Shown in pieces: positions 34,689 to 45,998 of a stretch of DNA of 64,000 bases. The first letter of the stretch is position 1. The number at the start of each line of letters is the position of its first letter. The DNA comes from Porites lobata (taxonomy: Eukaryota; Cnidaria; Anthozoa; Scleractinia; Poritidae): contig CALNXK010000069.1 of assembly GCA_942486035.1 (NCBI GenBank), forward strand, positions 1,386,001 to 1,450,000, written 5' to 3'. The translations under genes and the position numbers were made by a program. The notes beneath the pieces were generated by a model. That model did not search any database, had not been told where the DNA came from, and saw nothing but the letters and a program-made list of their open reading frames with translations.

Positions 34689-37324
34689 CGCGCGAGGAAA
34701 GAGAAAAAGAAACTTGCCCCATCAAATGTTGTGTCCATAGCTATGGTCTATGACAGTATAGAGTGCCAAAACAAAACATACGAAAGTTACATATACGTCA
34801 ATCACATATACGTTTGTTTCCCATTGCCAGAGCCCAACAGCACGATACGAACAAAACCTTAAATTGACAAATGAGGTGGAGGAAAGCGAACGGACCGTGA
34901 AGAGTCAGAAAAGACAGATTGAGGCTTTGCAAAGTCAACTGGGAGAGATAAATGCACCAAAGCGTTTTACTTTGACAAACATTAAGGTTGATACAAGTTT
35001 ACTGAAATGGAAATGCACGTTTTCTTTCAAGTGAATTTCCATATTTTCTAGCCAGGATCATTATAAAGAAATATGATAAGGTGCCTACGGTTTTCTGGTC
35101 CTTATCCGAGAGGACCAAAAGTCTAACCATTATGTAAAAAAAATATAAAATACAAGCTTGAGCTTACAACAGGTATTCACGCTTACATCGATCATGTCTT
35201 CATAAATATTAGGGAGTTTGAGATGCCACAACAACTGAAAGCCACGAAAATGTCACATGAAAAAAGAATTCACATTTTTTTAGTCTCTATCGTGATTATT
35301 CCAACTCGCTTACTTTCCTAAAAGCAAGTGAACTCTTTTGGAGCTGAATTTCTATCAACCATATCCAAGTTCATCAAGACAAAGAAAATTTGTCACTCAT
35401 TGTGTCTACATCCTTCACAAAACGTGAAACTAGGCATTTTCACGTGGTAGTCCTGCAGTGACGGCAAAGAAATGTACAACAAAGTGTGATGCACGGGCGA
35501 AGTTGCTGTTTTGCCTTGTCAAGCTATTGCTTTTTTTGATTTCTTGTCCGGCCCGCCTCTTAAACTTCCTATTATTTAAAATACATTGTGATCCGTCAGA
35601 AACAGAATTTTCTCTGCAAATTGAATTGCTCACGCTGATAGCATCCGAAACATTTTTCGACTCATCGGTAGTTCCTTCGTCTGGTTAGGAAAGCTTGGTG
35701 AATAAACCGCGCAACTGTGGCAAGATAATAGCCATCGTGTACGAACTCACGAAAATCTGTTCGCCGATTGGGCACAATAATACAATGCAGTTTTTGTGCC
35801 CAGTCAGGAGCCAGTATTCGCTTGACTGTTTCCAAATGGTCCGGTGAGAGTCGGTACCCAGGGGCTCTTCCGCCAGTGTTTGAAAACTTTCGCCGCGCCA
35901 TTTCTCCTGGCCCAACTGACTGCCCCTGGGTTCCCTGAGGATGATGAACAATAAAACAACAGACTTCTTCACTTTTCGCAGTACTTATATCATTTTCGTC
36001 CAGCATGAAATCGCCTACAAAAATCCATTCGAACTCGGCAATTGATCATGCTCATATTACAAATGTCACCGCTTTCCCAAAAATTAGCTTTCCTCCAGGT
36101 AAAACGCATTTGTCAGGATTCTGGATTCGCTACACCTATGTCTTTTGGTGTTAAGCTTTCCTTGCCAGTCAGATGTTTCTGTCACTGTTACGGATCCCAC
36201 GCAAAACTATCACCTGCCTTTATTTTTGCAACTGCGTTTGCTTGCTCAGAAGCCATACGTTGCATAATAAGTGTCGAATTATGAAAGGTTGAATCATGAC
36301 CCTTGGAACATGTCTGAAAATCTGCGTTTATGCATAGCCATTAAATAAGCTGTAATGTTTGGACAGGTTATTTTTATTCACTCTTTTTCTCTGTTTGAAT
36401 TCCCATGAATTTCATGACACCGCTCCTCAGTTAATTTTTCTTTTCAGGGAAGAGGGAGCCTCATTGCATGTTAATTCAATGCCTGGCTGACAAACCTTTC
36501 AACCGAATTAACCTTTAAAAGCTCTTTAAGTGACTTTTTGATACATTACTTGCTGAGTCCAAATTCGGGTTCCACACAAAATTCTTGTTACTTGAATCCT
36601 GCGCTCCAGCGCATTCAGCTGCGAAGTATTATTCGTTTTTCTTACCGCTAGATATAGCCCTGAGAGAGGTACAGTAATTTCCGGCGGTTAGGGCAGGACA
36701 TTTTGATCAAATTCTGCACAAGTTTCTTAAAGGCAGGCAGAAATTATAGTCTATTCAAGACCCTTCCTGACCGTCAGGCAGGTAGCCTCAGCGAACGTAT
36801 CAGTTTAATTTACCCTAATCATTTTAGGCAATGAAACATCCAAACAAGAATCGAACGACGATGAAGACGACATCCCCCCAGCAGAAGGAATCGGGTAGCC
36901 CTGACAAAGCGTCCAAAGCAACACAGTACAAAGAATATATCTCAAAGCGAAATCAGAACATTTTAACTTTTCAAGAGAGAAATTTGAAAGAAAAAAGTGA
37001 GGCAAAAACAATCCACGGCACCTGTGTCAGCCAAGGCAACAAATTGGTATTCAAGAAACCAGAAGGTGGCAGTTCAAAACCCAGGACATGCAAGTGCAAA
37101 GATGTTGCTGGCCCACAAAGCGAGAAATCGGAGAAGCCTGACACCAGCAGCCTCAAAATATCACTGACAACGAGGACGTCTATAACCATGACTTCACTGG
37201 AATTTGGGAGAATGATGCCTTGGACTACCTTCCAGACACGAGTCAAATTGCTGAGGTACTAGAGTTAGCATTTAATTAAAAAGAAAGTATTTCAAGAATT
37301 ATTCAGTATGAGGGACAGTGATAT
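34689..37324 (+). repeat. Array unit 3 (chimeric)
   Basis: The 5' part matches unit 2, including an identical 114-residue minus-strand frame. The 3' part has the variants of units 4-6 (for example AGCCATACGTTGC and CATTGCATGTTA). The switch lies between about 36035 and 36126. Confidence 0.8.
35662..36006 (-). CDS. Unidentified ORF of the array, copy 3
   Basis: Identical in amino-acid sequence to copy 2. In units 5 and 6 the corresponding frame is disrupted by a micro-inversion with a small deletion, and in unit 4 it is deleted. Confidence 0.45.
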   Translation of the reverse strand: MLDENDISTAKSEEVCCFIVHHPQGTQGQSVGPGEMARRKFSNTGGRAPGYRLSPDHLETVKRILAPDWAQKLHCIIVPNRRTDFREFVHDGYYLATVARFIHQAFLTRRRNYR

Positions 37325-38888
37325 CGCGCGAGGAACGAGAAAAACAACTTGGCCCATCAAATGTTGTGTCCATAGCTATGGTCTATGACAGTATAGAGTG
37401 CCAAAACAAAACATACGAAAATTACATATACGTCAATCACATATACATTTGCTCTGTCACATATACGTTTGTTTCCCATTGCCGGAGCCCAACAGCACGA
37501 TATGAACAAAACCTTACATTGCCAAATGAGGTGGAGGAAAGCGAACGGACCGTGAAGAGTCAGAAAAGACAGATTGAGGCTTTGCAAAGTCAACTGGGAG
37601 AGATAAATGCACCAAAGCGTTTTACTTTGACAAACATTAAGGTTGGTACAAGTTTACTGAAATGGAAATGCACGTTTTCTTTCAAGTGAATTTCCATATT
37701 TTCTAACCGGGATCATTATAAAGAAATATGATAAGGTGCCTACGGTTTTTTGGTCCTTATCCGAGAGGACCAAAAGTCTAACCATTATGTAAAAAAAATA
37801 TAAAATACAAGCTTGAGCTTACAACAGGTATTCACGCTTACATCGATCATGTCTTCGTAAATATTAGGGAGTTTGAGATGCCACAACAACTGACAGCCAC
37901 AAAAATGTCACATGAAAAAAGAATTCACAGGTTATTTTTATTTACTCTTTTTCTCTGTTTGAATTCCCATGAATTTCATGACACCGCTCCTCAGTTAATT
38001 TTTCTTCTCAGGGAAGAGGGAGCCTGATTGCATGTTACTTCAATGCCTGGATGACAAACCTTTCAACCGAATTAACCTTTAAAAGCTCTTTAAGTGACTT
38101 TTTGATACATTACTTGCCGAGTCCAAATTCGGGTTCCACACAAAATTCTTGTTACTTGAATCCTACGCTCCAGCGCATTCAGCTGCGAAGTATTATTCGT
38201 TTTCCTTACCGCTAGATATAGGCCTGAGAGAGGTACGGTAATTTCCGGCGGTTAGGGCAGGACATTTTGATCAAATTCTGCACAAGTTCCTTAAAGGCAG
38301 GCAGAAATTATAGTCTATTCAAGACCCTTCCCGACCGTTAGGCAGGTAGCCTCAGCGAACGTATCAATTTAATTTACCCTAATCATTTTAGGCAATGAAA
38401 CATCCAAACAAGAATCGAACGACGATGAAGACGACATCCCCCCAGCAGAAGGAATCGGGTAGCCCTGACAAAGCGTCCAAAGCAACACAGTACAAAGAAT
38501 ATATCTGAAAGCGAAATCAGAACATTTTAACTTTTCAAGAGAGAAATTTGAAAGAAAAAAGTGAGGCAAAAACAATCCACGGCACCTGTGTCAGCGAAGG
38601 CAACGAATTGGTATTCAAGAAACCAGAAGGTGGCAGTTCAAAACCCAGGGCGTACAAGTGCAAAGATGTTGCTGGCCCACAAAGCGAGAAACCGGAGAAG
38701 CCTGACACCAGCAGCCTCAAAATATCACTGACAACGAGGACGTCTATAACCATGACTTCACTGGAATTTGGGAGAATGATGCCTTGGACTACCTTCCAGA
38801 CTCGAGTCAAATTGCTGAGGTACTAGAGTTAGCATTTAATTAAAAAGAAAGTATTTCATGAATTATTCAGTATGAGGGACAGTGATAT
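37325..38888 (+). repeat. Array unit 4, internally deleted
   Basis: Short by 1062 bp. GAATTCACA, normally followed by TTTTTTTAG, runs directly into GGTTATTTTTATTTAC at 37926-37930, so the whole minus-strand ORF region is missing. Confidence 0.85.
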
Positions 38889-41514
38889 CGCGCGAGGAAA
38901 GAGAAAAACAACTTGCCCCATCAAATGTTGTGTCCATAGCTATGGTCTATGACAGTATAGAGTGCCAAAACAAAACATACGAAAATTACATATACGTCAA
39001 TCACATATACGTTTGTTTCCCATTGCCAGAGCCCAACAGCACGATACGAACAAAACCTTAAATTGACAAATGAGGTGGAGGAAAGCGAACGGACCGTGAA
39101 GAGTCAGAAAAGACAGATTGAGGCTTTGCAAAGTCAACTGGGAGAGATAAATGCACCAAAGCGTTTTACTTTGACAAACATTAAGGTTGGTACAAGTTTA
39201 CTGAAATGGAAATGCACGTTTTCTTTCAAGTGAATTTCTATATTTTCTAGCCAGGATCATTATAAAGAAATATGATAAGGTGCCTACGGTTTTTTGGTCC
39301 TTATCCAAGAGGACCAAAAGTCTAACCATTATGTCAAAAAAATATAAAATACAAGCTTGAGCTTACAACAGGTATTCACGCTTACATCGATCATGTCTTC
39401 GTAAATATTAGGGAGTTTGAGATGCCACAACAACTGACAGCCACGAAAATGTCACATGAAAAAAGAATTCACATTTTTTTAGTCTCTATCGTGATTATTC
39501 CAACCCGCTTACTTTCCTAAAAGCAAGTGAACTCTTTTGGAGCTGAATTTCTATCAACCATATCCAAGTTCATTACGACAAAGAAAATTTGTCACTCATT
39601 GTGTTTACATCCTTCACAAAACGTGAAACTAGGCATTTTCACGTGGTAGTCCTGCAGTGACGACAAAGAAATGTACAACAAAGTGTGATGCACGGGCGAA
39701 GTTGTTGTTTTGCCTTGTCAAGCTATTGCTTTTTTTGATTTCTTGTCCGGCGGTGCCGCATCTTAAACTTCCTATTATTTAAAATACATTGTGATCCGTC
39801 AGAAACAGAATTTTCTCTGCAAATTGAATTGCTCACGCTGATAGCATCCAAAACATTTTTCGACTCATCGGTAGTTCCTTTGTCTGGTTAGGAAAGCTTG
39901 GTGAATAAACCGCACAACTGTGGCAAGATAATAGCCATCGTGTACGAACTCACGAAAATCTGTTCGCCGATTGCATTGTATTATTGTGCCCAGTCAGGAG
40001 CTAGTATTCGCTTGACTGTTTGCAAATGGTCCGGTGAGAGTCGGTACCTAGGGGCTCTTCCGCCAGTGTTTGAAAACTTTCGCCGCGTCATTTATCCTGG
40101 CCCAACTGACTGCCCCTCGGTTCCCTGAGGATGATAAACAATAAAACAACAGACTTCTTCACTTTTCGCAGTACTTGTATCATTTTCGTCCAGCATGAAA
40201 TCGCCTACAAAAATCCATTTGAACTCAGCAATTGATCATGCTCATATTACAAATGTCACCGCTTTCCCAAAAATTAGCTTTCCTCCAGGTAAAACGCATT
40301 TGTCAGGATTCTGGATTCGTTACACCTATGTCTTTTGGTGTTAAGCTTTCCTTGCCAGTCAGATGTTTCTGTCACTGTTACGGATCCCATGCAAAACTAT
40401 CACCTGCCTTTATTTTTGCAACTGCGTTTGCTTGCTCAGAAGCCATACGTTGCATAATAAGTGTCGAGTTATGAAAGGTCGAATCATGACCCTTGGAACA
40501 TGTCTGAAAATCTGCGTTTATGCATAGCCATTAAATAAGCTGTAATGTTTGGAGAGGTTATTTTTATTCACTCTTTTTCTCTGTTTGAATTCCCATGAAT
40601 TTCATGACACCGCTCCCCAGTTAATTTTTCTTTTCAGGGAAGAGGGAGCCTGATTGCATGTTACTTCAATGCCTGGCTGACAAACCTTTCAACTGAATTA
40701 ACCTTTAAAAGCTCTTTAAGTGACTTTTTGATACATTACTTGCTGAGTCCAAATTCGGGTTCCACACAAAATTCTTGTTACTTGAATCCTGTGCTCCAGC
40801 GCATTCAGCTGCGAAGTATTATTCGTTTTTCTTACCGCTAGATATAGGCCTGAGAGAGGTACAGTAATTTCCGGCGGTTAGGGCAGGACATTTTGATCAA
40901 ATTCTGCACAAGTTTCTTAAAGGCAGGCAGAAATTATAGTCTGTTCAAGACCCTTCCTGACCATCAGGCAGGTAGCCTCAGCGAACGTATCAATTTAATT
41001 TACCCTAATCATTTTAGGCAATGAAACATCCAAACAAGAATCGAACGACGATGAAGACGACATCCCCCCAGCAGAAGGAATCGGGTAGCCCTGACAAAGC
41101 GTCCAAAGCAACACAGTACAAAGAATATATCTCAAAGTGAAATCAGAACATTTTAACTTTTCAAGAGAGAAATTTGAAAGAAAAAAGTGAGGCAAAAACA
41201 ATAAACGGCACCTGTGTCAGCCAAGGCAACGAATTGGTATTGAACAAACCAGAAGGTGGCAGTTCAAAACCCAGGGCGTGCAAGTGCAAAGATGTTGCTG
41301 GCCAACAAAGCGAGAAACCAGAGAAGCCTGACACCAGCAGCCTCAAAATATCACTGACAACAAGGACGTCTATAACCATGACTTCACTGGAATTTGGGAG
41401 AATGATGCCTTGGACTACCTTCCAGACACGAGTCAAGTTGCTGAGGTACTAGAGTTAGCATTTAATTAAAAAGAAAGTATTTCATGAATTATTCAGTATG
41501 AGGGACAGTGATAT
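38889..41514 (+). repeat. Array unit 5
   Basis: Full length at 2626 bp and nearly identical to unit 6. It carries a 20-bp micro-inversion at 39972-39991 that interrupts the minus-strand frame found intact in units 1-3. Confidence 0.85.
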
Positions 41515-44140
41515 CGCGCGAGGAAAGAGAAAAACAACTTGCCCCATCAAATGTTGTGTCCATAGCTATGGTCTATGACAGTATAGAGTGCCAAAACAAA
41601 ACATACGAAAATTACATATACGTCAATCACATATACGTTTGTTTCCCATTGCCAGAGCCCAACAGCACGATACGAACAAAACCTTAAATTGACAAATGAG
41701 GTGGAGGAAAGCGAACGGACCGTGAAGAGTCAGAAAAGACAGATTGAGGCTTTGCAAAGTCAACTGGGAGAGATAAATGCACCAAAGCGTTTTACTTTGA
41801 CAAACATTAAGGTTGGTACAAGTTTACTGAAATGGAAATGCACGTTTTCTTTCAAGTGAATTTCTATATTTTCTAGCCAGGATCATTATAAAGAAATATG
41901 ATAAGGTGCCTACGGTTTTTTGGTCCTTATCCAAGAGGACCAAAAGTCTAACCATTATGTCAAAAAAATATAAAATACAAGCTTGAGCTTACAACAGGTA
42001 TTCACGCTTACATCGATCATGTCTTCGTAAATATTAGGGAGTTTGAGATGCCACAACAACTGACAGCCACGAAAATGTCACATGAAAAAAGAATTCACAT
42101 TTTTTTAGTCTCTATCGTGATTATTCCAACCCGCTTACTTTCCTAAAAGCAAGTGAACTCTTTTGGAGCTGAATTTCTATCAACCATATCCAAGTTCATT
42201 ACGACAAAGAAAATTTGTCACTCATTGTGTTTACATCCTTCACAAAACGTGAAACTAGGCATTTTCACGTGGTAGTCCTGCAGTGACGACAAAGAAATGT
42301 ACAACAAAGTGTGATGCACGGGCGAAGTTGTTGTTTTGCCTTGTCAAGCTATTGCTTTTTTTGATTTCTTGTCCGGCGGTGCCGCATCTTAAACTTCCTA
42401 TTATTTAAAATACATTGTGATCCGTCAGAAACAGAATTTTCTCTGCAAATTGAATTGCTCACGCTGATAGCATCCAAAACATTTTTCGACTCATCGGTAG
42501 TTCCTTTGTCTGGTTAGGAAAGCTTGGTGAATAAACCGCACAACTGTGGCAAGATAATAGCCATCGTGTACGAACTCACGAAAATCTGTTCGCCGATTGC
42601 ATTGTATTATTGTGCCCAGTCAGGAGCTAGTATTCGCTTGACTGTTTGCAAATGGTCCGGTGAGAGTCGGTACCTAGGGGCTCTTCCGCCAGTGTTTGAA
42701 AACTTTTGCCGCGTCATTTATCCTGGCCCAACTGACTGCCCCTCGGTTCCCTGAGGATGATAAACAATAAAACAACAGACTTCTTCACTTTTCGCAGTAC
42801 TTGTATCATTTTCGTCCAGCATGAAATCGCCTACAAAAATCCATTTGAACTCAGCAATTGATCATGCTCATATTACAAATGTCACCGCTTTCCCAAAAAT
42901 TAGCTTTCCTCCAGGTAAAACGCATTTGTCAGGATTCTGGATTCGTTACACCTATGTCTTTTGGTGTTAAGCTTTCCTTGCCAGTCAGATGTTTCTGTCA
43001 CTGTTACGGATCCCATGCAAAACTATCACCTGCCTTTATTTTTGCAACTGCGTTTGCTTGCTCAGAAGCCATACGTTGCATAATAAGTGTCGAGTTATGA
43101 AAGGTCGAATCATGACCCTTGGAACATGTCTGAAAATCTGCGTTTATGCATAGCCATTAAATAAGCTGTAATGTTTGGAGAGGTTATTTTTATTCACTCT
43201 TTTTCTCTGTTTGAATTCCCATGAATTTCATGACACCGCTCCCCAGTTAATTTTTCTTTTCAGGGAAGAGGGAGCCTGATTGCATGTTACTTCAATGCCT
43301 GGCTGACAAACCTTTCAACTGAATTAACCTTTAAAAGCTCTTTAAGTGACTTTTTGATACATTACTTGCTGAGTCCAAATTCGGGTTCCACACAAAATTC
43401 TTGTTACTTGAATCCTGTGCTCCAGCGCATTCAGCTGCGAAGTATTATTCGTTTTTCTTACCGCTAGATATAGGCCTGAGAGAGGTACAGTAATTTCCGG
43501 CGGTTAGGGCAGGACATTTTGATCAAATTCTGCACAAGTTTCTTAAAGGCAGGCAGAAATTATAGTCTGTTCAAGACCCTTCCTGACCATCAGGCAGGTA
43601 GCCTCAGCGAACGTATCAATTTAATTTACCCTAATCATTTTAGGCAATGAAACATCCAAACAAGAATCGAACGACGATGAAGACGACATCCCCCCAGCAG
43701 AAGGAATCGGGTAGCCCTGACAAAGCGTCCAAAGCAACACAGTACAAAGAATATATCTCAAAGTGAAATCAGAACATTTTAACTTTTCAAGAGAGAAATT
43801 TGAAAGAAAAAAGTGAGGCAAAAACAATAAACGGCACCTGTGTCAGCCAAGGCAACGAATTGGTATTGAACAAACCAGAAGGTGGCAGTTCAAAACCCAG
43901 GGCGTGCAAGTGCAAAGATGTTGCTGGCCAACAAAGCGAGAAACCAGAGAAGCCTGACACCAGCAGCCTCAAAATATCACTGACAACAAGGACGTCTATA
44001 ACCATGACTTCACTGGAATTTGGGAGAATGATGCCTTGGACTACCTTCCAGACACGAGTCAAGTTGCTGAGGTACTAGAGTTAGCATTTAATTAAAAAGA
44101 AAGTATTTCATGATTTATTTAGTATGAGGGACAGTGATAT
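41515..44140 (+). repeat. Array unit 6
   Basis: Same length as unit 5, with only a few base differences (for example CTTTCGCC versus CTTTTGCC at 42706, and the last 40 bp). Beyond 44140 the sequence becomes unique, with an abrupt boundary. Confidence 0.85.
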
Positions 44141-44720
44141 CGGGGCATGAAGCCCTCCCGCACATTTTCTGAAAAGAAAACTGTTATATTTGTGACAAAA
44201 GAAGTGTCCCTTATAATAATTATTACGCCTTCCACCCTACTGAACTGGGTCTGCCTTCTCCCTGGTACCCCCCAATTTGGTAAAAAAAAGGTTTTTCCCT
44301 TGTTTCTAGATATTATTCAAGTACTTTGTGATATTTACGTTTTGATTGTAGTTGTTCCATGTTCAAGTGGAATTGATCTAACTTATTTCCTGAATAATGA
44401 GATAAATTAACAAGACGTCTCACAGAAAAATTTGCTAGGTCTTTTTGCTGTTGTATATTTTAGGGAAGTACACTTCAAGTTCGGGCTATTCATGTCCCCA
44501 GATCCTTCGCATCTTCATGGAGTTATCATGTTAGGGACACCTTTCTTTGTTAGTACATCCAGCATGCATGAGCAGCATGTACATTCAGTACATGCAGCAT
44601 GGATGAGCATTGATTTCCACCAATCGTCAGGAGGGTCAAGAAACTGCTGTTGAAAAGCACAACATCCAGCTGTCTTCATTTTCAGAGTACCTTCTCTTTT
44701 TATTGTTTTGTTTTTTATTT
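44141..44720. other. No gene identified
   Basis: Unique AT-rich sequence after the array. Around 44560-44610 AGCATG/ACATGCAGCATG words recur over a short span. No coding region is supported. Confidence 0.3.
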
Positions 44721-44722
44721 TT

Positions 44723-45564
44723 TTTTGTCTCTGATCTCGAGCGTGTGCCATGGAATGAAGTTGTCCTTGTTGAAGACGCGAGTGATATGGTTGATCGATT
44801 TAACAAGCGATATCTTGAGGTCCTAGATGTCCATGCGCCTGTTAAGTCAGTGAAAGTCAAGCATCGCCACTGTCTATTTGTCAATGAGGAAATCAAAGAG
44901 CTGATGCGAGATAGAGATAGATTATTGAAGCGTGCTTGTTGTACCGGGCTTCCTGTGGACTGGGAAGTGTACCGTGACTCCAGGCAAGTGGTTAAGATCA
45001 GGCTATGGAAGGCGGAACAAGAATACATAAATAAAGAGATGGAAGGATGTCAGAATACTAGTTCTCAGAGGAAATTGATAAGGAATTGTCTGCCGAGAAA
45101 GGAGGCTACGCAGCAAGTGTACACGAGAGAAGTTAAGGCGCTCGCAGAGGAGTTTAACGAGTTTTTTGTATGTTGGTGCTAAAGCATCAGAGGCATCTAA
45201 AGCCTTGATTGCTACTCATGAACTGTCTCCGCCAAACGATTTCACTAGTGGACAATATATTACGGATGAGGAGAAGTTTAATTTTTGCACTGTTTCAAGT
45301 CACGAGATTCGTAGAGCCATACTGTCATTTTCATCTAACAAAGCCCCGGGGTTTGATAAAGTCACCATGTCTGTGATTAAAGATGCGCTCCCTTGCATTC
45401 TGCCTGTGCTGACGGACATTGTGAATCGATCCTTATTGTCGTCAGTTTTTCCTGCAGCGTGGAAAATATCTGAAGTCATTCCACTTCTAAAAGATGGAGA
45501 TCATGAGATACCAAAGAACAATCGACCAGTCTCGTCATCCACATCACCTGTCCACCTTGTGTGA
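44723..45564 (+). pseudogene. LINE fragment: linker and RT fingers (jockey/CR1-like)
   Basis: Two frames joined by a one-base shift near 45170. The first (to 45180) contains LERVPWNEV, VLDVHAPVKSVKVKHRH and LMRDRDRLLKRA, the linker between endonuclease and RT. The second contains LSFSSNKAPGFDKVTMSVIK, SVFPAAWKISEVIPLLKDGD and NNRPVSS, the first RT motifs. The palm with the catalytic Asp pair is missing. It is an internal fragment of a non-LTR retrotransposon, distinct from the LINE split by the TIR element. Confidence 0.7.
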
Positions 45565-45739
45565 ATCATATCTTACAAAAGGAGAGGAAAGCAACAGATT
45601 ACCTCTTAATGCCACTTCATCTCAACTATTGGAATTGAAGAAAACAACATAGTGACAGCCTGCTCTTGTCTTCCCTCAATTCCAGAGAGCGATTCTTCTT
45701 CAAATTGAATGCCATATTTCCTCAAACTGTCCTACCAAT

Positions 45740-45809
45740 ATGCACGCCTCGGTTAGCTCAGACCTGAGGAAGACTTGGTCACTTATTAAGCAGATCATTT
45801 GTAAAAAGA
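45740..45809 (+). pseudogene. Left part of a LINE split by the TIR element
   Basis: The last 55 bp before the element read SSDLRKTWSLIKQIICKKK, the typical LINE linker before the RT. The reading resumes at 60604 beyond the element (about KSEQHFSN, then FNNFFGNIGPSLA). Confidence 0.5.
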
Positions 45810-45989
45810 AGTAGTATAGCAACCGCTTGGGCATGAATAAATTAATATATAATGAGGTCGGTTATCTGGGTGCTGTAGAGGCAACCGCTTGGGCATGAAT
45901 AAATGAATATGGAATGAGGTAGGTTATGGCGGGCGGTGTAGTGCGGTGTAGTGGGTATAAATTGTGAATAAATTCATATATAATGAGGT
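45810..45989 (+). repeat. Left terminal inverted repeat, 180 bp
   Basis: Matches the right arm in reverse complement over its whole length, with about ten substitutions and one extra 10-bp duplication (GCGGTGTAGT). It contains two related copies of CAACCGCTTGGGCATGAATA and three of TATAATGAGGT or a close variant, so the arm itself is a degenerate tandem repeat. Confidence 0.9.
45956..45961 (+). promoter_or_regulatory. TATA box inside the left TIR
   Basis: TATAAA in the context GTGGGTATAAATTG, 38 bp before the predicted ATG at 45999. The right TIR carries the same motif pointing inward on the minus strand (about 60456-60461). Confidence 0.5.
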
Positions 45990-45998
45990 AGGTTGAAG

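Larger units (their letters stand above)
29502..44140 (+). repeat. Tandem array of six units of about 2.6 kb
   Basis: The unit runs from CGCGCGAGGAAAGAG to CAGTGATAT and repeats head to tail without spacers. Starts are at 29502, 32068, 34689, 37325, 38889 and 41515; lengths are 2566, 2621, 2636, 1564, 2626 and 2626. The array begins exactly at a unit start and ends exactly at a unit end. Each full unit carries exon-like segments on the plus strand and one open frame on the minus strand. Whether it is a macrosatellite, a segmental gene-fragment duplication or a transposon cluster cannot be decided from the window. Confidence 0.9.

Noticed and set aside
39898..40128. 76-codon plus-strand frame in array units 5 and 6
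   Set aside because: It is the complement of the minus-strand ORF region after the micro-inversion; it is absent as an open frame in units 1-3.
29502..44140. Tandem array as a ribosomal RNA or 5S repeat
   Set aside because: The unit has no rRNA-like sequence and contains splice-bordered open frames.
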